The position numbers and the translations under genes are program-made. Below, in pieces: positions 18,825 to 27,891 of a stretch of DNA of 64,000 bases. Origin of the DNA: RPQJ01 sp963746325 (GTDB lineage Bacteria > Pseudomonadota > Gammaproteobacteria > Steroidobacterales > Steroidobacteraceae); contig CAVVBC010000036.1 of NCBI GenBank assembly GCA_963746325.1, positions 1-64,000 on the forward strand, read 5' to 3'. Under the pieces are notes generated by a model. That model worked only from the letters and a program-made list of their open reading frames with translations. It did not search any database and was not told the origin of the DNA. Every line of letters starts with the position of its first letter. Position 1 is the first letter of the stretch.

Positions 18825-20273
18825 GTGCAAGAGAACACCGGTCAACATCGCGTCCTGCGTGCCGACGATCAGGCAGCTGCCCGCTGGGTCGAGCTTGCCC
18901 TGGTCGACGACCTCGTTGCGCCCGCAGAGCACCGCGCCGGCCGTAATGCCCCGCTGCAACAGTCCGGCGCGAAACGTCCCTACCTGTCGGTACGCACCAA
19001 GTTTGCGCTCGCGCTCGCGGTAAGCATCGTCTGGACGATCGTGTCGACGATCCTCGCGCTGCCGTGGCTGTACGACCTGGCTGGCATCGTCTCGTGGCCC
19101 GTGGCCATCTTCGCGGTGGGCGGCATCGCCGTGCTGCCCGGCATGATGAATGCGTTCCTGGTCGCCGCCCTGCTGCTCGACCGGCGGCCGCAGCGCCGGA
19201 AGCTGCTGGATTACCCGGCGATCTCGATCCTGGTCGCCGCTTACAACGAGGAGTCGTCGATCGCCGACACCCTCAAGTCGATCGCCGCCCAGGATTACCC
19301 GGGCACGTTCGAAGTGCTGGTGATCGACGACGGTTCGAAGGACGACACTGCCGCGGTCGTCGAGGCCAATCCGTACCCGTGGCTGCGGCTGTTGCGACAG
19401 CCACGCAACACGGGCAAGGCGGCTGCGCTGAACCGTGGCCTGGCCGAATCGCGGCACGACTACGTGATCACGCTCGACGCCGATTCCTACCTGTACGGCG
19501 ACGCACTGGCGCGACTCGTGGAGCGCTACTTCAGCGACCCCGCGACCACGCGTGCGGTCGCCGGCACGATGCTGGTGCGGAACTCGCGCGCAACCTGGGT
19601 CACCCGCGCGCAGGAATGGGACTATTTCCATGGCATCGCCGCCATCAAGCGGGTGCAGTCGCTGTTCCAGGGCACGATGGTCGCGCAAGGCGCCTTCTCG
19701 ATCTACGACCGCGCGGCGCTCGAGGCAATCGGGGGCTGGCAGGATTGCGTGGGCGAGGACATCGTGCTCACGTGGGCGATGCTGGTGCGCGGGTGGCGGG
19801 TGGGCCATGCGGAGGACGCCTGCTGTTTCACCAACGCGCCCGACAACGTCCGGCAATTCGTCCGCCAGCGGCAGCGGTGGAGCCGCGGCATGATGGAAGC
19901 GTTCCGGCAGCATCCGCGCATCCTGGTCACGCCGCGCATGTCGACCCTGTTCGTCTGGTGGAACGTGTTGTTCCCCTGGCTCGACCTCGCCTACACGCTG
20001 TGTTTCATTCCCGGCGTGATCATCGCGTTCTTCGGCATCTACTGGGTTGCGGGTCCCATGACGCTCATCCTGATGCCGATGGCGCTGCTCATGAACTACG
20101 TGATGTACCGCATCGGCGTCCGCATGTTCGCCAGCCAGAACCTGCGCGTGCGCAGGAATGTGGCGGGCTTCCTGGTCTACGCGCTGACCTACAGCCTGAT
20201 CCTGCAGCCTGCCAGCGTCGCGGGATACCTGTCCGAGCTGTTCGGCACCCGCAAGACCTGGGGTTCGAAGTGA
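18825..20273 (+). CDS. processive family-2 glycosyltransferase (PgaC/cellulose-synthase-like)
   Basis: A membrane glycosyltransferase of up to 482 residues. Two N-terminal transmembrane segments, then the GT2 catalytic domain: SILVAAYNEE, VIDDGSKDDT, ITLDADS, GEDIVLTWAM and the processive motif QRQRW. Three or four C-terminal membrane helices follow. This is the layout of poly-N-acetylglucosamine or similar exopolysaccharide synthases; the sugar cannot be read from sequence. The N-terminus is uncertain: the first in-frame start is GTG 18825, no ATG appears before 19143, and the first ~50 residues do not resemble the family. It overlaps the following barrel gene by four bases (GTGA). Confidence 0.85.
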   Translation: MQENTGQHRVLRADDQAAARWVELALVDDLVAPAEHRAGRNAPLQQSGAKRPYLSVRTKFALALAVSIVWTIVSTILALPWLYDLAGIVSWPVAIFAVGGIAVLPGMMNAFLVAALLLDRRPQRRKLLDYPAISILVAAYNEESSIADTLKSIAAQDYPGTFEVLVIDDGSKDDTAAVVEANPYPWLRLLRQPRNTGKAAALNRGLAESRHDYVITLDADSYLYGDALARLVERYFSDPATTRAVAGTMLVRNSRATWVTRAQEWDYFHGIAAIKRVQSLFQGTMVAQGAFSIYDRAALEAIGGWQDCVGEDIVLTWAMLVRGWRVGHAEDACCFTNAPDNVRQFVRQRQRWSRGMMEAFRQHPRILVTPRMSTLFVWWNVLFPWLDLAYTLCFIPGVIIAFFGIYWVAGPMTLILMPMALLMNYVMYRIGVRMFASQNLRVRRNVAGFLVYALTYSLILQPASVAGYLSELFGTRKTWGSK

Positions 20274-21244
20274 CCGCGCGCGCGTCTCGCTCGTGCCGCA
20301 ACCCGGCGGCCGGGTTCGCTGCGCTGGTCGTGCTCACGCTCGTCGCCCCGCTGGCCGGCGCAGCGAACGACGCGGGCCAGGGCATGGCGGCGATCGTTCA
20401 GGCTGGCTACGAGGACGACGCGGATGACTTCAGCGCCGCCAGGATCCGCGCAGGGGCGCTGCTCGATTACGCCTCCGAATTGAGCCACTACGGCTTCGCG
20501 CTGCAGAACACGCATTACTCGGCGCGTGGCTGGAGCACCGACGCGCCCGGCATCATGGGCCTCTATCGCAACCAACGCCGGGACACGCTGCAAGGCGTAC
20601 GGGCCGAGGGCGGGCTGGTGCGGGTCGAAGGCCACACGCGTGTCGTCGGCGACGCCACGTGGGGTTTGCGCCCCCGCGAGACGACCGGCGTGGAGTTGAT
20701 CCTTGCGGGCGACCTCGTCGGGACGCAGCAGGCGCTCGAAGAGGGCATCGCCTACGGCCTGATGGGTGTCAGCGTCGAGCAGCAGTTCGTTCCGCGCTTC
20801 ACCGGCGTCGTCATGGCGGCCTGGCAGCCGTTCACGGACGACAACTCCCGCACCCTGCTGCGGGCGCGATTGATATGGAGTGCGCTGCCCGAGCAGGGGC
20901 TTTCGGTCCAGGCGCGCTGGCGGCAGTATTCGAGCGGCGATTCGGACGTGCCAGGCGCTTACTTCAATCCTGATCGCTATCGCACGTGGGATGCGGTGCT
21001 GTCCCTGCGACGAAGGGTGGGTGCATGGCGCGTCGCGGGCCTCGCCGGCGGCGGCCAGGAACGGATCGAGAATGGATCGTGGCAATCCACGGGCGTTGCC
21101 GAAGTGCGCGCCGAAGGGCCGGTCGGCCGCGACCTGCACCTGGTCTGCAGCGCGAACTACAGCAACGCTGCCGGCTTCGCCAACTCACCCAACTACTGGT
21201 ACGGCTCGGTCAACGTCGGCCTCATCGTGCCTTTCGGCCGCTGA
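20270..21244 (+). CDS. YaiO-like outer-membrane beta-barrel protein
   Basis: A 324-residue exported protein starting with GTG that overlaps the glycosyltransferase stop. After a signal peptide (VLTLVAPLAGAAND) come alternating beta strands with many aromatic ends, closing with WYGSVNVGLIVPFGR, a typical C-terminal barrel strand. The coupling with a processive glycosyltransferase resembles YaiP-YaiO in E. coli and PgaA with PgaC, so it may help export or anchor the polysaccharide. The family call is by pattern and context only. Confidence 0.65.
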   Translation: MTARASRSCRNPAAGFAALVVLTLVAPLAGAANDAGQGMAAIVQAGYEDDADDFSAARIRAGALLDYASELSHYGFALQNTHYSARGWSTDAPGIMGLYRNQRRDTLQGVRAEGGLVRVEGHTRVVGDATWGLRPRETTGVELILAGDLVGTQQALEEGIAYGLMGVSVEQQFVPRFTGVVMAAWQPFTDDNSRTLLRARLIWSALPEQGLSVQARWRQYSSGDSDVPGAYFNPDRYRTWDAVLSLRRRVGAWRVAGLAGGGQERIENGSWQSTGVAEVRAEGPVGRDLHLVCSANYSNAAGFANSPNYWYGSVNVGLIVPFGR

Positions 21245-21374
21245 TCCCACGGCGGAGTCGCCGCCCCTGCCCCTGCCCCTGTCCGTGCCGCCTGCGGCTG
21301 ACGAGCCGCGGTGTTCACCTGCGCCATTGGCGTCGGGTACGATCCGGTCGCAGGACCACCTGAGGAGCAGGCCA

Positions 21375-21695
21375 GTGATCGTCACCACCACCCCGGGCAT
21401 CGAAGGCCAGCGCATCACGCGCTACTGCGGCATCGTCGCCGGCGAGGCGATCCTCGGCGCCAACCTGTTCAAGGACGTGTTCGCCGGCATTCGCGACCTG
21501 GTGGGCGGTCGCTCCGCCACGTATGAACGCGAGCTGCAGCGCGCGCGGGACATGGCGCTCAAGGAAATGCAGGAAAAGGCGCTTGCAGCCGGGGGCAACG
21601 CCATCGTCGGGGTCGATCTCGACTACGAGGTGCTGGGTGCAGGCAACGGCATGCTGATGGTCTCGGCCAGCGGGACTGCGGTCGTCGTCGAGTAA
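21375..21695 (+). CDS. YbjQ/UPF0145 family protein
   Basis: A 106-residue cytoplasmic protein. Family pieces are VTTTPGIEGQRITRYCGIVAGEAILGA, here with FKDVFAGIRDLVGGRSATYE, then REDMALKEM-type helix and AGGNAIVGVDLDYE. The family forms pentameric rings and was named a heavy-metal-binding domain; function is unproven. The GTG start has AGGAG eight bases upstream. The 130 bases before it hold no feature I can name. Confidence 0.88.
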   Translation: MIVTTTPGIEGQRITRYCGIVAGEAILGANLFKDVFAGIRDLVGGRSATYERELQRARDMALKEMQEKALAAGGNAIVGVDLDYEVLGAGNGMLMVSASGTAVVVE

Positions 21696-21718
21696 CGCTC
21701 CGGGCAGGGGGAAAGCGG

Positions 21719-22412
21719 ATGGAGTGGCATGAACGCCGGACCGCGGCGCGTCGTCGCGCGGTTGCCAAGTACGACGCTGCCGAGGCCCGCAGTTACGGCA
21801 GCCTGCAGGGACTCGGCTGGCTGACCGCCGCCGAGGAGAACGCCTACCTTGCCGACCTGCAGCGCGTGGTGCAGATTCCCCCGGGTTCGCGCGTGCTCGA
21901 CGTGGGTGCCGGCACCGGCGTGATGTGCTCGCTGCTGCGACGGTTGCCTGCGCTCGAACTCACCGCGCTCGAGCCTTCCGCGGCGATGCTGGCCTTGCTG
22001 CAGGCCAGGACCGATCTCGCGAACGTCACTGCCATCAACGGGTTCTGCGACGAACCCGAGGCGGGCGAGCGCTTCGCGCCGGGCCAGTTCGACTGTCATC
22101 GTGTCGCGGCAGGTGGCCAACGGACTCTTCGATCCGCTGTGCGCCTTCCGGCACTGGCAGACCTGGCTGCGGCCTGGCGGCACCACGGTCGTCATCGACG
22201 GGCTCTACGGCCGCGACGGCTGGACCGGTCGCTGGGAGGAAGAAGTCGACGTGCTGCCGCTCGCCGCCACGCAGTCGACGGCGACCATTCCCTACCTGCT
22301 CGAGGCAGCGGGGTTCGAGATCGCCGCCGTCGAGCGCATGGCTGCAGTGAGCGCGCTGCCCACGACGCGGACGCCACGCTACGTCGTCGTCGCGCGCAAA
22401 CCCGTGCGTTGA
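21719..22412 (+). CDS. class I SAM-dependent methyltransferase (one-base frameshift)
   Basis: The repaired protein is 230 residues. Motif I is VLDVGAGTGVMCSLLRRL near residue 60, the acidic loop LTALEPSAAML follows, then the catalytic-side segment VIVSRQVANGLFDPL and WLRPGGTTVVIDG. The substrate is unknown; the SRQ motif is common in small-molecule methyltransferases. An extra base at 22093-22094 (aspartate codon GAC/GAT) shifts the frame between the two halves. It converges on glcF. Confidence 0.82.
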
Positions 22413-22579
22413 ATCCGGCGAGCGTCGAAAAATTTTTGCGTGCCGGTCGAATTGACGCCACGTGCACGCCGCACGCTGCCCCATAAGCGCCGCAGCTGCG
22501 TTATGACGCGCGCACGGATCCAGCCGCTGCCTCGGCATCGGTGCGCAACTGCTGCGCGCCAAGCCGCCGAGGATTCGTT

Positions 22580-23854
22580 CTAAGCGAAAAGAAGTTCGTC
22601 GACGATCTCGATCCAGTGCCGCACCGGCACCGGACTCGCCTGTCGCAGGTGTTCGAGGCAGCCGATGTTGGCCGTCGCGATCAGCGCGGGCGACTCGCCG
22701 AGCAGCGAGTCCAGCTTGCGGCTGCGCAGCTCGCGCGCCAGCACCGGTTGCAGGATCGAATACGTGCCGGCGGATCCGCAGCACAGGGTCGGCTCGCGCG
22801 TCGCGACCAGTTCGCATCCCGCGGCGCGCAGCAACGCCTCGACCTTGCCCGTGGTGGCGGCGCGCTGGCCATGCTGGAGCGAGCACGGCGCCTGCCAGGC
22901 GACACGCACGGGAGTCCTTGCGCCAGCTTGCGAGCCCCGGGCCTCGCGCAAGGCAGCTGCGAGCGTCGCCGGCTCGATCACTTCGCACAGGTCGCGAGTC
23001 GCCGCGCCGACGCGCGCACCGGCGGCGCTGAGCGCGGGTGCAGCGTGGCGCAGCGTGTGCCCGTATTCCTTGGCGAAGGCGCCGCAGCCGCTCGCCGTGC
23101 TGACGACGGCCTCGCAACCCTGTGCCAGCAGTCGCTCACTCGCCGCAACGTTGCGGCGCACACGCGCCAGCGCCGCCTCGGTCCGGCCGAGGTGATGTTC
23201 CAGCGCGCCGCAGCAGCCGACGCCAGCCGCTGCGACCAGCGAGATGCCGAGGCGATCGAGCACGCGCGCAGCCGCCGCGTTGATCTGCGGCGCGAGGCCT
23301 GGCTGCACGCAGCCTTCGAGCACCGCCATGCGACGAGCGTGCCGCGCCACGGGCCACGCTTTCGAACGGGCGGTGGTCGCCCCTTCACGCGCGGGCACCA
23401 TGCCGCGCATGGCGGCAGGCAGCGCAGGCCGCACGGCCTGGCCAAGCTGCACGAGTGGCGTGAACAGCTGGCGGCGGGTGGCAACCGTCGCCAGGGCAAA
23501 GCGCACGAACCGCGACCGGGCGTCGCGCGGCGCAGGCGGCTGCGCTTCGATCAACTCGCGTCCCAGGTCTGCAAGCTTCGCGTACTGCACGCCGGACGGG
23601 CAGGCCGTTTCGCACGCGCGGCAGGTCAGGCAGCGGTCGAGGTGGGTCTGTGCAGTCGCCGTCGCGACTCCTTGCTCGAGCATTTCCTTGATCAGGTAGA
23701 TGCGGCCGCGGGGACTGTCGAGTTCGCTGCCCGTCACGCGGTAGGTCGGGCATGCCGGCAGGCAGAATCCGCAGTGCACGCAGCTGCGCAACAGGTCGCG
23801 CGCCTCGGACGCCAGCGCGGTGTCGGCCAGTGCAGCAGCGGGTTTGGAATGCAT
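22580..23854 (-). CDS. glcF: glycolate oxidase iron-sulfur subunit
   Basis: A 424-residue subunit carrying electrons from the GlcD/GlcE flavin centres. Two [4Fe-4S] ferredoxin motifs: CVHCGFCLPACPTYRVTG and CLTCRACETACPSGV. Two CCG domains follow, GVGCCGALEHH and LCCGSAGTYS. Length and motif order match GlcF. The gene starts 12 bases after the glcE stop and is the last in the rpiA-glcDEF run. The 168 bases beyond the stop, convergent with the methyltransferase, contain an AAAAATTTTT palindrome but no clear terminator hairpin. Confidence 0.93.
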   Translation of the reverse strand: MHSKPAAALADTALASEARDLLRSCVHCGFCLPACPTYRVTGSELDSPRGRIYLIKEMLEQGVATATAQTHLDRCLTCRACETACPSGVQYAKLADLGRELIEAQPPAPRDARSRFVRFALATVATRRQLFTPLVQLGQAVRPALPAAMRGMVPAREGATTARSKAWPVARHARRMAVLEGCVQPGLAPQINAAAARVLDRLGISLVAAAGVGCCGALEHHLGRTEAALARVRRNVAASERLLAQGCEAVVSTASGCGAFAKEYGHTLRHAAPALSAAGARVGAATRDLCEVIEPATLAAALREARGSQAGARTPVRVAWQAPCSLQHGQRAATTGKVEALLRAAGCELVATREPTLCCGSAGTYSILQPVLARELRSRKLDSLLGESPALIATANIGCLEHLRQASPVPVRHWIEIVDELLFA

Positions 23855-23866
23855 GGGGGCGCCGCC

Positions 23867-24973
23867 TCAGAGGCCTGCGTACATCCGGCCCGGGTTCAGG
23901 ATACCCGCCGGATCGAACACCCGCTTTACCGCGCGATGGAGTTCGAGCATTGCTGGCGGCAAGGGCGGGAACACGTCCGTGACGCCTGCCGTCGAGCTGT
24001 CGAGAGGGCGACGGAAGAGGGTGGCGTCGCCGCCGTAGGCATGCGCGATGGCTGGGACCGCGCTGGACTCGGCGTCGGCGAGCCAGACCTGCGCGCCGTT
24101 CCATTCGAAGGCCGACTGCGGCAGGTCGCGCATGACCCGTCCGGCAGCGGCTGCCGGCAGCGTCAGTCGCCACAGCGAGCCGGCCGCGATGAAGAACGGA
24201 TGGCGCTGCTCGCGCACGTCGTGCCAGAAGTCGCGGGCTGCGGCCGGGGCCAGCGGTTCGCCGCCCACGGCCGGCGTGACGGCAGCGAGGGCGGCTGCAG
24301 ATCCTTCCAGTCGCACCGTCAACTCGCCTGCGTGCCAGAAGCTCGCGGTGCAGGGCAGCCCCCGCTGCGTCATGTCAGCGAGCAGTTCGACCGCGGCGGC
24401 CGCGTCGATGCTACGCCGCAGCGTGCTGCTGCCGGCCGCAACCGGCAGCACCTTCAGCGACGCCTCGAGCACCACGCCCAGGACACCGAGCGATCCGGCG
24501 AGCAGTCGCGACACGTCGTAGCCCGCGACATTCTTCATTACCTCGCCGCCGAACCGGAGGATGCGGCCGTCGCCCGCCAGCAGCGTGGTGCCGAGCACGT
24601 AGTCGCGCACCGGACCGCGCGCGGCGCGCGCCGGACCGGCGAGTCCGGCAGCGACCATGCCGCCGACCGTGGCAGCGGGTCCGAACGACGGTGGCTCGAA
24701 CGGCAGCCGCTGCCCGTGGCGGGCGAGCAGTGCCTCGACCTCGGCGAGACGCGTGCCGCAGCGCGCTGTGAGGATCAGTTCGGCCGGGTCGTAGCGCAGC
24801 ACGCCGCGGTGCCCGCCCACTGCGAGCCCGTCGGCGACGACGTCGCGGCCGTAGCCGCGTTTGGTGTCGCCGCCCACGATGCGCAGCGGAGTCCGCGTGG
24901 CGCAGGCTGCGCGCACTTGCGCCGCCAGCTCGTCATGGAAGTCTTCGCCGGGCGGCAGGTCGACCACGGTCAT
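23867..24973 (-). CDS. glcE: glycolate oxidase FAD-binding subunit
   Basis: A 368-residue FAD protein of the PCMH type. LRIVGGDTKRGYGRD near residue 35 and FGPAATVGGMVAAGLAGPAR are the FAD-binding stretches, with RDYVLGTTLLAGDGRILRFG and KNVAGYDVSRLLAGSLGVLG following as in GlcE. The C-terminal end DPAGILNPGRMYAGL is the family signature. It is three bases from the glcD stop, so translation is probably coupled. Confidence 0.93.
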   Translation of the reverse strand: MTVVDLPPGEDFHDELAAQVRAACATRTPLRIVGGDTKRGYGRDVVADGLAVGGHRGVLRYDPAELILTARCGTRLAEVEALLARHGQRLPFEPPSFGPAATVGGMVAAGLAGPARAARGPVRDYVLGTTLLAGDGRILRFGGEVMKNVAGYDVSRLLAGSLGVLGVVLEASLKVLPVAAGSSTLRRSIDAAAAVELLADMTQRGLPCTASFWHAGELTVRLEGSAAALAAVTPAVGGEPLAPAAARDFWHDVREQRHPFFIAAGSLWRLTLPAAAAGRVMRDLPQSAFEWNGAQVWLADAESSAVPAIAHAYGGDATLFRRPLDSSTAGVTDVFPPLPPAMLELHRAVKRVFDPAGILNPGRMYAGL

Positions 24974-24976
24974 GGT

Positions 24977-26432
24977 TCAGAACCGCGGGAGGTGCGAGTG
25001 CGGCAGGCGGCCGCCATGGACCTTCATCGCGCCGTAGTCGGCGCAACGCGCCAGCGTCGGGACCGCCTTGCCAGGATTCAGCAGCCCGGGCGGATCGAAG
25101 GCGAGCTTCAACGCGTGGAACGCAGCGAGCTCGGCCGCGCCGAACTGCGTGCACATCGGGCCGAGCTTCTCCACGCCGACGCCGTGCTCGCCGGTGACCG
25201 TGCCGCCGACGGCCACGCATGCCTCGAGGATTGCGGCGCCGAATGCCTCGGCGCGCGCGAGCTGGTCGTCCTGGCCGGCATCGAACAGGATCAGGGGGTG
25301 CAGATTGCCATCCCCCGCGTGGAACACATTGGCGACATCGAGACGGTAAACCTGCGACAGCGCTGCAATCTCAGCCAGCACCGCGGCGAGGTGCCGGCGC
25401 GGTATCGTGCCATCCATGCAGTAGTAGTCCGGCGCGAGCCGGCCCACGGCAGGAAACGCCGACTTGCGACCCGACCACATGCGCTTGCGTTCGCCGGCGT
25501 CCTGCGCGGTCCGCACGCTGGTCGCGCCGGCCGCCAGCAGCACCGCGCGCGCACGGGCCAGCTCATCGTCGACGTCCTGCGGCAGCCCGTCGACTTCGCA
25601 CAGCAGCAACGCCGCGGCGTCGAGCGGGTAGCCGCAGTGCGCGAAGGCCTCGGCCGCCCTGATCGCCGGCGCATCCATCATCTCGAGACCGGCCGGGACG
25701 ATGCCCGCGGCGATCACCTGGCCCACTGCGTCGGCGCAGCGGCCCACGTCGGCGAAGGCGGCCAGCAGCAATTCGACGCGGCGCGGCAGCGGCAACAGGC
25801 GCACCGTCACCTCGACGACCACGCCGAGCAGGCCCTCGGAGCCGATCACGGCCGCGAGCAGGTTGAGGCCGGGCGCTTCGCCTGTCTCTGCGCCGAGGGT
25901 GAGCACGTCGCCCGTCATGGTCACCAGCTTGACCGCGAGCACGTTGTGCACGGTGAGCCCGTACTTGAGGCAATGGACGCCGCCCGAATTCTCGGCCACG
26001 TTGCCGCCGACCGAGCAGGCGACCTGCGACGAAGGATCGGGCGCGTAGTAAAGGCCGTGCGGTGCGACCGCCTCCGAGACGGCGAGGTTGGTGACGCCAG
26101 GCTGCACGCGGGCCAACCCGCGCCGGGGATCGACTTCGAGGATCTGGTCGAGTCGCGACAGCACGAGCAACAGTCCACCCGCGATGGGTAAGGCACCACC
26201 TGAAAGCCCCGTGCCCGATCCGCGCGCGACCACCGGCACCGAATGCCGGCAGCAGATGCGCAGCACGTGCCTGCACCTGCTCGACGGTCTGCGGCAACGC
26301 GACGAGGTCGGGGGACTGGCGATGGGTGGTGAGCGCGTCGCATTCGAAGGCGACGCAGGCGGTGGGATCGACCAGCAGTCCGGGCCCGAGCACGGCCCGC
26401 AACTCAGCGAGCAGGTGCGGGTCAGTGACCAC
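24977..26432 (-). CDS. glcD: glycolate oxidase FAD-linked subunit (one-base frameshift)
   Basis: Oxidises glycolate to glyoxylate together with GlcE and GlcF. The repaired protein is 484 residues. FAD-binding PCMH domain: PVVARGSGTGLSGGALP and CSVGGNVAENSGGVHCLKYG. C-terminal FAD-oxidase domain: VFHAGDGNLHPLILFD, VTGEHGVGVEKL and FDPPGLLNPGK. An extra base at 26265-26266 (alanine codon GCA/GCC) shifts the frame near residue 55. The GTG start at 26432 overlaps the rpiA stop by 11 bases. Confidence 0.92.
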
Positions 26433-27092
26433 TGGGCAGGAGCTGCTGCACGCCCGCGTCGGTGCCGATGACCAGGACGTCCGCGCCACGCTGCGCGAAG
26501 AGCCCGTTGGTGACGACGCCTGGAATCTGGTTGATGGCGCGCTCGAGTGCGACGGGGTCGGCGATGTCGAGGCCGCGGACGTCGAGGATGTCGCAGCCGT
26601 TGTCGGTCACGATGCCCTGGCGCCAGGCGGGCTGGCCGCCGAGCCGGACCAGTTCGCGCGCGACGTAGGCGCGCGCCATCGGGATGACCTCGACCGGTAA
26701 GGGAAATTTTCCAAGGCGCTCGACCAGCTTGGCCTCGTCCACGATGCAGACGAACCGGCGCGACGCGGCCGCGACGATCTTCTCGCGCGTGAGGGCCGCG
26801 CCGCCGCCCTTGATCAGGTGCAGCCCGCGGGTCGCCTCGTCGGCGCCGTCGACGTAGACGTCGAGTCCCTCGGTGTCGTTCAGGTCCAGCACCGGGATGC
26901 CGTGGCCGGCGAGGCGGCGCGAGCTCGCGTCCGAGCTGGAAACCGCGCCGGCGATCACGCGTCACGGCTGCCTGCGAGCGCGTCGATGAAGAAGTTGACG
27001 GTGGAGCCGGTGCCCACGCCGATGACGGTGCCGGGCTGGATGAACTGGAGCGCCGCTGCGGCGGCCCGTTGCTTCTGCTGGTCCTGGCTCAT
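26422..27092 (-). CDS. rpiA: ribose-5-phosphate isomerase A (one-base deletion)
   Basis: Interconverts ribose 5-phosphate and ribulose 5-phosphate. The repaired protein is 223 residues. GVGTGSTVNFFID near residue 25 and KGGGAALTREKI are phosphate-site motifs; DGADEAT and the catalytic GGG-x-A-lysine region are in place, and TDNGCDILDV closes the family pattern. One base is missing near 26958, between GSRDA and VIAGAVSSSDASS, which creates an in-frame TGA in the raw sequence; downstream codons continue in another frame, so this is an indel, not recoding. It heads the minus-strand run into glcDEF. Confidence 0.9.
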
Positions 27093-27115
27093 GTGCTTTG
27101 CAGATCCCTCAAACA

Positions 27116-27141
27116 ACTGTGCCCGCTTTCGCGGGCACAGT
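27116..27141 (-). terminator. intrinsic terminator of the lysine-rich microprotein gene
   Basis: ACTGTGCCCGC at 27116-27126 and GCGGGCACAGT at 27131-27141 pair perfectly over 11 bp with loop TTTC. On the minus strand the stem is followed by TTGTTTG, a T-rich tail. It lies 62 bases after the stop of the small lysine-rich gene and just before rpiA, so it separates the two transcripts. Confidence 0.8.
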
Positions 27142-27203
27142 GTCGTTTGCGGATTCGGCGGCGTCTATCTTGCGATGGAACGCCGCCTCATCTTCAAGCG
27201 ACC

Positions 27204-27272
27204 TTACTTCTTCTTGGCGGCCTTCTTCTTGGTGGCCTTCTTCTTGGTCGCTTTCTTTGCTTTCGCTGCCAT
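27204..27272 (-). CDS. 22-residue lysine/alanine-rich microprotein (histone H1-tail-like)
   Basis: ATG at 27272 to TAA at 27204 encodes 22 residues starting MAAKAKKATKKKATKKK; 13 are lysine and 6 alanine. It is made of repeated AxKKK units like the C-terminal tails of bacterial H1-like and AlgP/HctB proteins. It has its own GGAGA ribosome site 7-8 bases before the ATG, a candidate promoter and a strong intrinsic terminator, which argues that it is a real gene rather than chance. It presumably binds nucleic acid or another polyanion. It is not the remnant of a longer H1-like gene, because no continuing frame exists on either side. Confidence 0.7.
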   Translation of the reverse strand: MAAKAKKATKKKATKKKAAKKK

Positions 27273-27308
27273 GATCAATTCTCCATGTCGGGTTAGTCCC
27301 GGGCGGAG

Positions 27309-27337
27309 TATTTACAGAATAAAAAAAAGAAATGCAA
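27309..27337 (-). promoter_or_regulatory. candidate sigma70 promoter of the lysine-rich microprotein
   Basis: On the minus strand TTGCAT (27337-27332) and TAAATA (27314-27309) are separated by 17 bases, inside an AT-rich stretch that is unusual for this GC-rich DNA. The 5' leader would be about 30 bases, ending in the GGAGA ribosome site. Confidence 0.45.
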
Positions 27338-27346
27338 TAGTCGCCG

Positions 27347-27877
27347 TCACGATTTTTTTGAACCACGTCTCGCAGCTGCGGTCGACTGCTGCGCGCGTGA
27401 CGACGCTCGAGCTGCTCGCAGAGAGAGCACGCAACGCCACTCGGCGGCGGTGAGCGGCGTCACCGAAAGTCGATTGCCTCGTTGCAGGATCAGCATGTCG
27501 CGCAACGCGCCGTCGGCATGCTCACGCAGCTCCGGCAGCGTAATTACAGGCTCAATCCGTTGTTCGAGTTGCACGTCGACGGCGAACCAGCGCGGCGTGT
27601 CGCGCGTGCTCTTCGCATCGTAGTACTCGCTCTTCGCGTCGAACTGCGTCGGGTCCGCATACGCCGCGCGCACCACCTGCACGACGCCCGCGACGCCCGG
27701 AACGTCGCAACTCGAGTGATAAAAAAAAGCGCGGTCGCCGACCCGGAAATCGTCCCGAAGCATGTTCCGCGCCTGGTAGTTGCGCACGCCTTCCCACCCC
27801 GTGGTGCGCCGCGGAGCGCGCTCGAGGGCGTCGATTCCGAACACGTCGGGTTCCGATTTCATGAGCCAGTAGTGCAT
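27347..27877 (-). CDS. EVE-domain protein
   Basis: A 176-residue protein of the EVE/PUA-like fold that binds modified bases in RNA or DNA. Family landmarks: YWLMKSEPDVFGIDAL at the N-terminus, WEGVRNYQARNML, DRAFFYHSSCDVPGVAGVV and the aromatic-cage region YYDAKSTRDTPRWFAVDV. The ~25 C-terminal residues are basic and low in complexity, possibly an extra nucleic-acid-binding tail. It follows ygfA by 14 bases, and the pair sits beside the 6S RNA gene as in many gammaproteobacteria. Confidence 0.9.
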   Translation of the reverse strand: MHYWLMKSEPDVFGIDALERAPRRTTGWEGVRNYQARNMLRDDFRVGDRAFFYHSSCDVPGVAGVVQVVRAAYADPTQFDAKSEYYDAKSTRDTPRWFAVDVQLEQRIEPVITLPELREHADGALRDMLILQRGNRLSVTPLTAAEWRCVLSLRAARASSRAQQSTAAARRGSKKS

Positions 27878-27891
27878 GCGAATTGGTTTCT

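Noticed and set aside
22430..22445. GAAAAATTTTTGC palindrome between the methyltransferase and glcF as a terminator
   Set aside because: The stem is pure A-T, only five pairs and has no loop; it cannot act as an intrinsic terminator.
22541..26191. Very long open frame (over 1200 codons) on the plus strand opposite glcDEF
   Set aside because: It is the mirror of three clear GlcD/E/F proteins on the minus strand; high GC removes stop codons from the antisense frame. The translation is Arg/Ala/His-rich with no domain.
26955..26960. In-frame TGA in rpiA as a possible selenocysteine or stop readthrough
   Set aside because: The conserved protein continues in another frame after this point, so a missing base explains it. 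There is no SECIS-like hairpin and RpiA has no selenocysteine.
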